64,000 nt of DNA, from assembly GCA_001179505.1 (NCBI GenBank), contig CDMY01000947.1, positions 1 to 64,000 on the forward strand, read 5' to 3'. Of this stretch, positions 48,966 through 59,094 are shown piece by piece. The stretch comes from Vitrella brassicaformis (lineage: Eukaryota; Sar; Vitrellaceae). Numbering within the stretch: the first letter of the stretch is position 1; each line of letters begins with the position of its first letter. Under the pieces are notes generated by a model that was not told where the DNA came from, searched no databases, and saw only the letters and a program-made list of their open reading frames with translations. Made by a program: the position numbers and the translations under genes.

Positions 48966-50191
48966 GGGCGGGGGGGAGGGAGGGAGGGCGGGCTGGCAAG
49001 CGTGACGCATAGATGGAGGCGGGAGGGGGGGAATGAGAGACTGCAGCCAAATACTTCATCTGACAATTGTACATCTACCCGTGTGTCCACGTCGATGAAG
49101 GAATGAATGAATGGATGGATGGATGACTCAAAATCAGTCGACGGACAACCTCATCACATACCTCCTTTGACACTCGTCCTCTGAAGTGCGTCTCTCAGAC
49201 TGCAAGCATGTATTAATCTGCCCGTTCCCCCCTCTCTCGTGCACACGGATACATCCATCCATTCATTGAGTGCCAGATGCACAGCGCCGCAACAAGCACA
49301 CGGTTGTGTGCCCTCTGCAGCATATGCACCCATGACGCCACACGCACAGACATGCACACACACACACCAAGTGAGTCCAGTGAGTGAGATGAGGAGACAC
49401 CTGTAAAGGAGAAAAATCAGGCCCAACGGCGGAGTGAGTTCGAGTAACCTTACTCGGAATGCAACCATTGCAATCATGCACAACGGAGCGAGCGACCTTC
49501 TCAGAGCTAGAGAAGGTCCACTGATGAGGAAGGGGTTAATTACTTCGTAGACAGACAGACAGACAGACACGACAGCACCTTCCTGGTTTGAAAAAGAAGG
49601 CGACACGGAGCAGAGCAGAACACACACACACGGCATCATACGTGCAGAGAATAGCCGCATTTTCAGCAAATGTTAATACGTTTTGCTGAAGGCCATGAAG
49701 ATACACGCACGCACACACACTTAACACACACACGGGGCACACATTGGCATGAGACAGACAGACAGACAGACAGACAGAGAGGCGCATGGACCAACAGACA
49801 AGCACATACGAGAAACATCATGCCCCTGAGAAGACGGGAGAAAAAGAGGCATCGCACGGACCCACACACCACTCCCACCACACCCGTCTCGATAATTGTA
49901 CATGCGCCATAGCAGGCGTACGGGCAAGATCACCCCTTGCTTGGACGCCCGATGCCCGCCATCATCTCTTCGTTCGCGGGCTCCCTTACTTGACTGAAAC
50001 AAGATCCATCAATCCATCTCTCTATGTCGTTGATTGAAGAAAGAATCCCCCCATCCACAGACACACAGATGCGGATGGGTGATTCAAGAAACAAGACACA
50101 CATACACACACACACGTACGCAGAGAGACGGGCAGAGAGAGAGTGAGAGAGAGAAGGAGACCCCTCCATCCCCTCACACCACACCACACCA
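48966..50191. other. Tail-to-tail spacer with a hairpin-rich island
   Basis: 1.2 kb. Most of it is ordinary CA, CAGA and CATC repeat. A non-repetitive stretch at about 49400-49545 carries several hairpins and is listed separately. Confidence 0.6.
49400..49545. ncRNA. Candidate structured RNA (three adjacent hairpins)
   Basis: Three perfect inverted repeats lie within 78 bases: CGAGTAA / TTACTCG at 49441-49456 (spacer 2), TGCAA / TTGCA at 49460-49472 (loop 3), and GACCTTCTC / GAGAAGGTC at 49494-49518 (9 pairs, loop 7). On the minus strand they are followed by GATTTTTC near 49413, which resembles an Sm-site (purine-A-U4-6-G-purine), but no known snRNA sequence is recognised. A minus-strand open frame also spans the region. 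It could be a small nuclear or other structured RNA, a terminator region, or chance. Confidence 0.25.
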
Positions 50192-52499
50192 TCACTGGAG
50201 AGCTGCAAACCCATCGGTCACGTCGTCTCCCTTGCTGCGGTGGTGCATCACCCGCCCCAGCAGTGTCGGCCCCCATGGCGTCCCCTCACACTGCTCACCG
50301 ACACCAGCACTACCAGCAGCCGACACAGACGCACCACCCCCACCCACCAGCCCCCGCCCCGTGTCGATCTTGAGCCCGCGGTAGCTCTCGGCGAGGCTGG
50401 CACGGCGCGCCATCTGGGGGCCCTCGACCTCGAGGTCTGCCAGAGGTGTGTCCATCCGGCTGGGCGACGGACGCACTCGGGGAGAGGGGGGAGATGGGGA
50501 GAGGGAGGGTGGGCTCCAGATGGTTGCTGTGTGCTGGCTGTGTGTGATGGTTGAGTAGGGGCAGGGGCATGGGTGGTGCAGCCAGTGGAGGAAGGACGTG
50601 GGCAGGGTGTCCTGCTGGTCCCACACACGCTGCAGCAGCTCCACCGCACCCTCACCAGCACCAACCTGACGAATGACACACATGACGCGAGCGAGCGAAT
50701 GACACACATAGAAAGAGAATGGCTGCCAATCAACCATGACACCCCACCCCACTCACCGCATGATGGTGTGTCGACACTGGTGTGACGGGCGTCCAGGGCT
50801 CCCCCCCGTCAGACGACACCCCCCCAACCGCCCAGCAGTCCTCCTCGTCCCCCCACGCCTTGCTGCTCAGCGAAGGCAGCGGCGACATCGGCTCCACACC
50901 CGTCTGGCTGGGCAGCAGGATCTTGGCTGCACGCGGGGCGTCGAACCGCTTGGACTGCAGGATGAGCCGACCGTGGCGGTCTTCGTACAGCCGCACGGAC
51001 GAAAAGAACGGCTCGGCCGTCAGCACCTGCGACAGCTTCGTGAAGCCGAACGTCGTCGGCTGCAGCATGGCGCGGAAGCTGCGTGAATGGCACAGCGCAA
51101 ACACGAGAAACAGGGGGCAGTGAATGTGTGTGCACCGCATCAGGAATGATCGGTTCTCTCTCTGCCGTACCCCCGCTTGCGCGCTTGTGTGCGTACCGTT
51201 CGAGCAGTCTCTTCTTGAGCTGGGCGAGCACGATGCCGTTCTGCCGCTCATCCAGCACCTTGACCAGCCGGTCGCACCACATCCTCGCCAGCCCCATGCT
51301 CTTGCCCGCACACACAGGCACCCTCTCCGACACAGACACAGTGGGCGACCGGGGCGACATGCACGACGATGCAGTGGGGCTACGGGCACCGTCAATGGAC
51401 GGGCTCAGCCGGCCAAGCAGGACTGGCCCAGCCATTTGTGTGCTTGGAGTTGGGCTGGACGGCCGTGTGGTGGTGGTGGTGATGAGGGTGAATGGGTCCG
51501 GGGAGGCGGGGGGGACCACCGACAGACGGAAGGGGGAGGGCGATGGGCACGGTGATGGGGAGGGGGAGGGGGAGGGAAGCGGCGAAGGGGAGGGGTGGTG
51601 CTTGGCGGGTGTCTTGGTGCGTGGCTTGAAGTCGGCCAGGGCGGCCTTGGTGAGATTGTGGCACGCAGAGGACGGCTGCAGCAGACTGAACACCAGACAG
51701 ACAGACAGACAGAGGAGGCATGAGTGTGAGTTGGCTGGGGGATCGGTGCGTGTGGCAGTGTAGCAGGAACTGAACCTGTTTTCGTATGCGAGGAAGCCGT
51801 ATGAGATGGCGAGTTGGATCATGTGGCAAAGCTGCCCCAGGGAGAGCTCCTTGAGGACCCCCGTGGCGGTCTGCTTGAACTCTGCCGCCATGCCGTAGCG
51901 ACCGCCCTTGAACTGATGGTAACCCAGGTTGTGCCCTACACACACCCATACGCACACAGAGCAGCACGGTGAGCCTGTGTTTGGTGGCGTGTGGTGGCGA
52001 GGGGGGTGCGATGAACTCTCCACTCACTCTTACCTTCTGGCCGTTTGCCGCCCTGTCCATGCTGCATGGGTCGCCTGATCTCGGCGAGGAAGGCCCGCCA
52101 CACCTCCGCAGCGTAAAGGTTTGACGGGTCCTTGGGATCAACCCACGAGCCTTCCCGACCTGCACGCACACACAACATTGCAATGGACGCAAACACAGAG
52201 AGATGTAGATGTAGGCACGCCCCGGCACAGCCACCTACCGGCCAGATATATATATGTGCCCGACTGCCCGGGCTGCTGCTGCGGTGACGCTGACAAGGCT
52301 GAGGGCGACTTGGAGCCCTTGTTGGCCGTCGCGCCACCCACTCGCGACACCTCGTAGCGGTCCAGGGCCGTACAGATGAAGACCAAGTTGTTCACGTGGT
52401 AGGCCGGTGCATGTCGCTCTTGCAAACGGCGCACCACCTGATGGCATAAACACACACACACACACACACACAAACAGGCATTGCACGATGGACGGATAC

Positions 52500-52531
<32 letters not shown>

Positions 52532-52682
52532 CGGGCCTTCCTCTGCTCCTTACCTCGCTGGTTGCGGGCCTGATCTGGTCCCGGTAGAGAGACTCGAGTG
52601 CTTCGTCGAGTATGCGGAGGTCATCGTTGGGCACTGAGGGGCTGCTGGTGGTGGTGGTGCTGGTTGTGCTGGCGGTATGCAT
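50192..52682 (-). CDS. LOTUS/OST-HTH domain protein
   Basis: The ATG at 52682 (MHTASTTSTTTTSSPSV) is the first in frame upstream of DLRILDEALESLYRDQIRP. The N-terminal half (VVRRLQERHAPAYHVNNLVF, then SNLYAAEVWRAFLAEIRRP and NLGYHQFKGGRYGMAAEFKQ, SLGQLCHMIQLAISYGFLAY) looks like the OST-HTH-associated domain. After a Ser/Pro-rich linker comes a LOTUS winged helix: DRLVKVLDERQNGIVLAQLK, FRAMLQPTTFGFTKLSQVLT, FFSSVRLYEDRHGRLILQSK. LOTUS domains bind RNA (including G-quadruplexes) or DEAD-box helicases in germ granules and stress granules, so a post-transcriptional role is likely. A Ser/Pro-rich tail ends at 50192. The domain order with the associated domain first is known in plants and protists. 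The exact limits of the first domain are uncertain. Confidence 0.75.
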
Positions 52683-52908
52683 GCCGACAGGCAGGGCGAG
52701 ATAGAAGGGAAGGGAAACAAGGCGGCTGAGTGTGACCTGACTGGGAGCTGGAATGGATGGATATGCGCACTCGGGACGGATGAAGGGAGAGGAAGGGCAG
52801 AATGGCAAAGGAGGTTGCTAGATCAAAGAGGTCAAATCATGACGCAAGCGTCAGCTAAGCTCGCAAATGGAGCTGGGGCCTCCACGCCCAATCGAAACGA
52901 CACCGCTC
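52683..52908. promoter_or_regulatory. Head-to-head promoter, LOTUS protein / pseudokinase
   Basis: A 226-base spacer with AAGCTCGCA at 52857-52865, about 45 bases upstream of the plus-strand ATG at 52909. This location helps choose 52909 over in-frame codons further upstream. Confidence 0.5.
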
Positions 52909-55900
52909 ATGAAATTTGTGCAGCAGATGGACGCAGCAGCCCTCCGCCATACCCTTACAACGAAACAGGTAGCCCCACTGCACCTTCAAACCATATAGCC
53001 GCACCGCCAAATCGGATTTTGTCATTTTGCTGCCGTCTCTCCTTCACGATGGATGTCAGGTGGTGCAGACGAATGCAGCGGATGCGAAAGCACATTCCCC
53101 ACTCGGCCGCCATGATGCCATCGACTTCTCCCATTTCAAACGACATTCTGGCCGTCACCAGCCGTCAAGAAGGAAGCTCTCCCGCCTCGACAAGATCCTC
53201 CCTCCCGAGCACATGATATTGCATCAGGACGCCTCCAGCACACACGAGTATCTCACCGACTTCTCGTCGAACAAGCCATCCCCAAGGCGCGACTCCCCGG
53301 TGTCTCCAAAGTCGACCGCCCTGCGTCACACAGCGAGAGGCGAGTTGTTCGACGTCAACAGCTTCATGAGGCGCGAGATGTTCTCGTTGGACCAGGAGGC
53401 ACCAACAGCAGCGGAGTCTCGGCCACCGACACCCGCATTGCCCGCCACAAGGGTCAAGAAGGAATTGGAGGCCGCCATACGACGTGCACGCCACCTGCTG
53501 GCTACCATCGACAAGGGCGATGCATCAGCACTCGACGAGAGCGACAGAGAGGAGACCGTCGAGGCTCTCTTCGGGCGTGATGAGGATTTCCAGCCCATTC
53601 GCAAGGCGGTGCGTGACCTGACGAGCGAGCGGCCACGTGTACAGGAGTGGAGGAAGAGTGGCGGCCAGCGGAGTGGTGTCATTGATGCGGTGGCCAAGAA
53701 GGCGAAGCGGCTGGAGAGGGAAGTGTTCATGAAGAAGCCGCCATCACAGCCGTCTGCTGCAAAAAGAGACGCTGGCTTGAGGCGGCGGACGAGCAAGAGG
53801 CCGTTCTCTTCGTCTTCTGAAGAGGAAAAGGAGAAGAGGCGGATTGTCCATCGGCCATCTGTCGTACCTCGTCCTACTGCCAGGGAGAGGAGGAGAGAGC
53901 GCAGCGTGTCTTCCTTCTCTGTCAGCGAGTTCAGTGAGAAGAAGGCCGCTTCCTTCGCCCCCCTGGACACTTTCCAACGGCTCTCTGTCCGCATGTCGGC
54001 CACCAACACATCGGACAACCCCTTCCTGCAGGCGGCTATGCGGCTGCGGTACGGTAATCCCTCTTCAAAGGTGGACAACAAGAGTGCCGCTAGACAGGCC
54101 GACAAAGCCATGTGGTCGACATGGACGCGAGACGACCTTGTGAGCGCACTGAACAAGGGGAAAGAGATGATCTTGAACCCTCCTCGTGTGGATGTGCGTC
54201 GGGGTGATGCCGGTGCTGGCGGGCAAGACATCGCCACATTGGAGACGAGGAGCACGATGCAGTCTGGCGGTGATCGGATACCCACAGCCACCGAGGCGGC
54301 CGTGCCAGAGAACCCGTTCGCATCGGATGACGAGCGGGACAAAGACCCCTTTGCCTCCGACGATGAGAGAATGGTGCTCGAGACACAACACACTGAAGCT
54401 GCTGCTGGTGGTGGTGGTGGGTATGGGCCTCGGCCGCCGTCGACAAAGCCCAAGCAGCTTCCCGCAGCAACCGAGTCGACGAGAGGATCGTTTGCACGGC
54501 TATTACATAGAGCGCAAGAGACATCCAACGAGCCACTGACGCCACACTTCCCCGATGACGATACACTGGCGGAGCCTCTACTACGGATGGTGGAGCGATG
54601 CCCATCAGCAGCCGTTCCACCATACCCAGCACCCGCCCTGCTCCCGCATGCCACGCCGTCCGTCACGGCGTACCTGTCTCGGGAATCGCACGAAACTATG
54701 GCTGTTGCGGAGATAGAGACATACGACCGCATGGAGGAGAGCGTGCCCCTGACGAGACATGTGCTATCACAGCCCCTCCACTTCTCGCCGCCCAGACCCA
54801 CCCCATCGAACAAGGAGGACGAGAAGCAGACTGGCCGATTTGCGAGAGGGGACACGACAACGACGACGGCCACGACTATATGCACAAGTGAGGCGGCCGA
54901 GTCGTCCGCAGAAGCAGCCAGGGGCAGTAAAGGTAGCCGACAAGGGAGACCAAGGCTTTGCTTATGTGCTGGTGTCGATGATAGTGCGGCCTCTGCTGCC
55001 ACAACATTCTATTCTCCTTCCCTTGCCAAACGCATCACCGGCGAGATAAGTAAAAGAGACGAAGAGCGGGACACTACCACGAACAGTGGGCCACTATTGT
55101 GTCCCACTGCAATGATCTTCAGCGCGAGCATGCTTCGGGAAGATGTGTTGAAGATCATTCCTGGCCACAGGCAGCCGTCATACACGGCAGCAGCGCCGCT
55201 TGATGCAAGGCTGGTCTTTGCCCCGTCAGCAGTAGCATTTAAGAGCTTCCGTCTCGAGGACTTCTCCATTATCACTGATCCACCGTCAGCTGCTGTTGCA
55301 ATGGCCTGTCCCACGATACGCTCCCTCCACGTGAGAGCCACACCACCGGGCGTGGTGCCTCTTTCCAGCCCGCTCTCACTCACGATGGACTTTATTGACC
55401 TGCGAGCGTTCGCTTATGGAGGTCTCCTGCGATACCTGGGGACACTGGTGGGCATGTGTGGCGTGCCCTTCGTGCAGCGGCTGCACTCGATTTGGCTGCT
55501 CGATGACGGCTGTCTCGCCATAGCGGCAGAGCACCATCCCATTGGGAGTGTGGGGGACGCCATGGCAAGGAGGGAGGGGCCATTCCCTGTGGATGTGGTG
55601 CGGCTGTGGATGGCTGAGGTGCTGGTTATGATGTGTTATGTGCATGAGAGGGACATTGGCTGCGGGTATCTGTGCCCTGAGTATCTGTTGCTGGACGATA
55701 GTGGACACATTGCGCTCGCATGCGTCCCACCCAAACAGTACGACACTGACACACAAACAACCGCTACATGAGACACACACGTGTTGGTGTGCATCTGTCT
55801 GTGTATCTCAGATTCAGCAAGTACTGTGAGCCAGGTTCATTCATCCCTGAGCGCTACCTACCCCCTGAAGCCTTTGGCCACGACGCAGCAGCAACGGCTG

Positions 55901-56226
55901 ACGAGAAAGGAGACATCTGGTCGCTCGGCGTACTGTTGTGGGAGCTTCTCTCTGGATATCCTCTGTTCGATGGCTCCTTAGCGACCATCCGGCAATGTGT
56001 CCTTGATGCGTCACGTGCTCCAGAGCGTATCCCCGTATTGCCCCATATCCCCCTGTCAGCCCAGCATTTCGTGTATTGCTGCATGGTGAGTGATCTGAAG
56101 AGACGGCCGTCGTGTGAGGTGCTGTTGATGCATGAATTCTTGTGCGACGTCGACGTTAAGGCAGTGGTTGAGAGAACGGAGGGACATCCGATAGACATAG
56201 CCCCGCTCGGGCTCGTGGTGCACTAG
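52909..56226 (+). CDS. Pseudokinase with long disordered N-terminal region
   Basis: The first exon (MKFVQQMDAAALRHTLTTKQ) joins in phase across a 90-base intron to a very long exon (to 55737), unusual in this intron-dense window. The first 650 or so residues are Ser/Arg/Glu-rich, with repeats NPFASDDERDKDPFASDDER. Then a kinase-like fold begins: FIDLRAFAYGGLLRYLG, QRLHSIWLLDDGCLAIA, VDVVRLWMAEVLVMMCYVHE. The catalytic loop is DIGCGYLCPEYLLLDD, where HRDLKPEN has become CGYLCPEY, so Asp, Lys and Asn are all lost. The DFG site reads ALACVP. After the second intron, ERYLPPEAFG (PPE) and GDIWSLGVLLWELLSG are well preserved. Catalysis is therefore not expected. The C-lobe is likely a scaffold. The best resemblance is to AGC/PKA-type kinases. 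Confidence 0.83.
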
Positions 56227-56322
56227 CAGTTGATTGACGTGTGCTGCGATTGAACGCTGACTCGGAAGAAGACACTCACTGTCCTCTGTACTAGTATGTC
56301 TCAAATGTGTGGCCATTCCAAA

Positions 56323-56682
56323 TCATCTTCTGGACGCCGCAAAGTTGACTACGCCGCTGCGGGGCTTGGAGGTCCGTCGGTTCTCCGTCCTGAAGGCGCC
56401 CACAGTCTTGTCATATCGCCGAATGCAGTCCTCCTTGATCGGATAGCTCGTGCGCTGGATGCAGTTGTTGGTGTAGACAAGCGTGGCCCGGGAGGCCTTG
56501 CCCAGGGCCTGATGACACACACAACAGGGCAATGAGGACCGCTGTCCCTTCGGGTATGCTGCATGAGATTCTGTGGGAGGAGAGTGGATACTCACGGCGA
56601 TTCCTCCGATGACGCCAGCGAATGCGTCTGCAATGTGTCCCCACACCGTCTTGGTCTGCGCCCCACGCTGCTGAGCTGACAT
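56323..56682 (-). CDS. Small protein of unknown function
   Basis: Two exons. The ATG at 56682 gives MSAQQRGAQTKTVWGHIADA, then FAGVIGGIA, a possible short membrane or amphipathic helix. An intron with donor GTGAGT and acceptor CATCAG follows, then ALGKASRATLVYTNNCIQRT, SYPIKEDCIRRYDKTVGAF and a basic end NFAASRR with stop at 56323. Total about 86 residues. I do not recognise it. In its favour are consensus splice sites in phase, head-to-head placement with PSF3 and two Cys residues about 14 apart. Only 96 bases separate its stop from the pseudokinase stop. Confidence 0.55.
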   Translation of the reverse strand: MSAQQRGAQTKTVWGHIADAFAGVIGGIAVSIHSPPTESHAAYPKGQRSSLPCCVCHQALGKASRATLVYTNNCIQRTSYPIKEDCIRRYDKTVGAFRTENRRTSKPRSGVVNFAASRR

Positions 56683-57068
56683 CGCGGAGCTGTTTGGGGA
56701 AAGGGATTGAAGGGCGAGGAGATTTGGGGCTCTCGGGGCCAGACGTTTGTGGCTTCCGCCAGCGCGGCACTGCACTCCCACGCACTGCACATTTGGAGGC
56801 AGAGCTGGCCCACAGGGAGCTGGAAACACTCCCGCCGCAAAAAGGTGCGATCTTCCCGCCTGGCCCAGAGATCCGTTTACCGGTGAATCGATGAGTTGCA
56901 GCAGGATGTCAACCTTGCTCAAATCTACGCACGGAGGAGGGTGCAGCGGACCGGCTCTCAGGAGGTTAGCACCGCCACAGCCACTCCATGGTGCCCGAGC
57001 GGCTTCGCAGCTCTAGTTGGAGCCGCGTCTATCAGTGCAGCGACCGTTCGGGTTGTCAAGGAACGTAG
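56683..57068. promoter_or_regulatory. Head-to-head spacer before PSF3
   Basis: 386 bases without microsatellite. Contains AGGAGG and CGCAGCTCTAG near 57007. No exact AGCTCGC copy was found. No gene is evident, although open frames cross it. Confidence 0.4.
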
Positions 57069-58419
57069 ATGAATGAGGAGGACTCGGACTACTGGAACAC
57101 GCACCAAATTCTCTGGCAGAAAGAGGTACACACATCAGATTGAGATTATGATGCACATCCATCCATCCACCCTGCCTGCATTCATAGCTGCATCCCTGTT
57201 GTCCGTCTGACATCCAGCGTATGCCATTATTCCCGTTGGAGGACATCCCGGGGCTGGGATGGATGGACGTCGCAAGCGCAAAAGCAGACAGTGTGGTACG
57301 CTACGCTGCCGAGGGAGGGGAGAGAGCAAAGGCGGTGCACCATGTGCCATGCCGCTCATGCGCTGCGTTGTTGTTGCTGGTGTTGTCATTCATCAGTTAC
57401 GGGAGGAGACCCGTGTGGTTGTGCCTCAGTACCAGGCGCTTCGGCTGGCGTGTGAGCTGAGCGATTTGTTTGAGCTGGACGACATCTACGCCTTCTGCCC
57501 GGAGCACATCCGGAAGAAGCTCGAGATCGACGCCATGAGCGTCCGACTCGCAGATGTCAACCCCCACTTCTTCCTCACTGTACTCGGCATACTCGCGCTG
57601 TAAGCGATGGATGGATGGATGCATTCAACATACACGAAATGGGGCATGTGTGTGGATGGATGGATGGATGGATGGGATGGATGGACATATATCAGGAAGG
57701 ATCAGGAGGAGCTGGATGACCACGACATAGCGGTCAAGCAGACGGTCAGGGAGGCCCTCACCAAGAGGCTACAGACCATCTCCAGGCGGGCGCTCTCCAC
57801 CGGCGAGGCCACCGTGGTCAGCTCTCCCACCCACCCACACACACGTATTCCATATATCTGTCATCCTTGTGTCGCCTGCCTGGCCTGATGCAACCCGCTC
57901 AGTCCTACTCGCGTGCTGGGGGCCGCGGGCGTCGTGCCGGGGCTGCGCCGAGGGGCAACCAGGGGGACGAGCGTGATGTGCTGTCGGCCGCGTACCATGA
58001 CGCCACCAACCTACTGCCCAAACTCACCGACACCGAACATGCACGTACGCTCGATGACTACCTCACGGACGCACTGATTTATTCAGGCACATGCGGCACC
58101 CATCCATCCATGCCATTGCGGCTCTCGTGCTCTGTGCTGTGTGTGTGTGTGTGTGTGTGCAGTGTATCAGTGGGGGAATTCGGAGATGCGGGCCTTCAGG
58201 GAGTGGAGGGAGACGTAAGAAGCGAGACGTACACACACACACACGAGAGAAACGGGCAGATGGATGTCGTGTCGTATCATGTCGTGTGTCGCACGCAGGT
58301 TGGGTACGACTGTAGGTGTGAGGGCACATCCGTTGGTGGCGCAGGCGGCCGAGGAGCGCCGCATGCGTGCCGCCAGGGAGCAGCGAAGGAGAGGCGTCAA
58401 GCGGCAGCGACCTCTCTAA
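57069..58419 (+). CDS. GINS3: GINS complex subunit PSF3
   Basis: A subunit of the CMG replicative helicase (with CDC45 and MCM2-7), nuclear. The start gives MNEEDSDYWNTHQILWQKE. The second exon, RMPLFPLEDIPGLGWMD, is the PSF3 signature (VPC-x-F ... PGLGYLD). It is followed by TRVVVPQYQALRLACELSDL, the usual pro-leu-trp type helix, then YAFCPEHIRKKLEIDAMSV, DVNPHFFLTVLGILAL, REALTKRLQTISRRAL and, after a basic insert, LTDTEHALYQWGNSEMRAF, which matches the C-terminal LDEMERGLFQAGQ region. All introns keep phase. The C-terminal end is Arg-rich (AREQRRRGVKRQRPL) and stops at 58419. The protein is a little longer than human PSF3 because of the insert SRAGGRGRRAG. Confidence 0.85.
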
Positions 58420-59094
58420 GACGGACACAGACACAGACAGGCCGCGGATGTGTCATGTTCTGTGATATATCATATCCTATCATAATTGGTGTCCCTGCGT
58501 CCAATCCGATGCATGCGAGGCACTCTCTCTATGGCTGGATGGCTGGCTGGGCGTGCATGTGCATGTGTGGGTGTGTGTACATATGCAATTGGTTGGTGGC
58601 TGGTTGACCTGTCTGTCGCATGGATACTGCTGCAGGTGTTGTTGAGTATATTGCCTGTTGAGTGACTGCCTTGTGGTGACCACGCAAGTGGATGCATGGG
58701 TCGTTCCAAATAAAGAATGGCCATGATCCATCAGTGTCTGTGCGTGTTATCCATCCATCCATCCATCGATGTGTCGTCGGACTGGTATCAGTCATGGCAG
58801 GTCACCGGCATACCACAGCGCTCCTTCAGATCCACCACACTGGGAGTCACCGGTGCGGATAGGATCTAAGGCAGCCCCGTGTCATGTTGATGAACTGGCA
58901 CGAGTTCACCCAGTCCAGCCACACGGCAGAGCTTCTTGACAAGCACACCACGAGCGACCACACGAAAAATGCCCCCGTGTCATGCCATGCCATGCCCCAC
59001 ACATCAGAGCATCCATCCCCGCTCTAAGAAACTCCCAGCAGCATCAACGAAACCACCCCAACCAACCCCACACAGCACACCACCCGCACACATG
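58420..59094. other. Tail-to-tail spacer
   Basis: 675 bases. CATC repeats at about 58750-58768 and CATGC repeats at about 58979-58995. A possible AATAAA signal lies near 58711 (CAAATAAAGAATGG), about 290 bases beyond the PSF3 stop. No other feature. Confidence 0.5.

Noticed and set aside
49514-49530. Hammerhead ribozyme core (CTGATGAG)
   Set aside because: The CTGATGAG is present but there is no matching CGAAA segment or third stem.
49154-49669. 171-codon minus-strand open frame with hydrophobic stretches
   Set aside because: It runs through CAGA and CA repeats at both ends, starts without a supported ATG and its middle coincides with the hairpin island. Not supportable as a protein.
53326-55002. 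558-codon open frame on the minus strand
   Set aside because: It lies opposite the pseudokinase coding exon. The plus strand carries kinase motifs and codon pattern; the minus frame shows only Ser/Arg/Val-rich shadow sequence.
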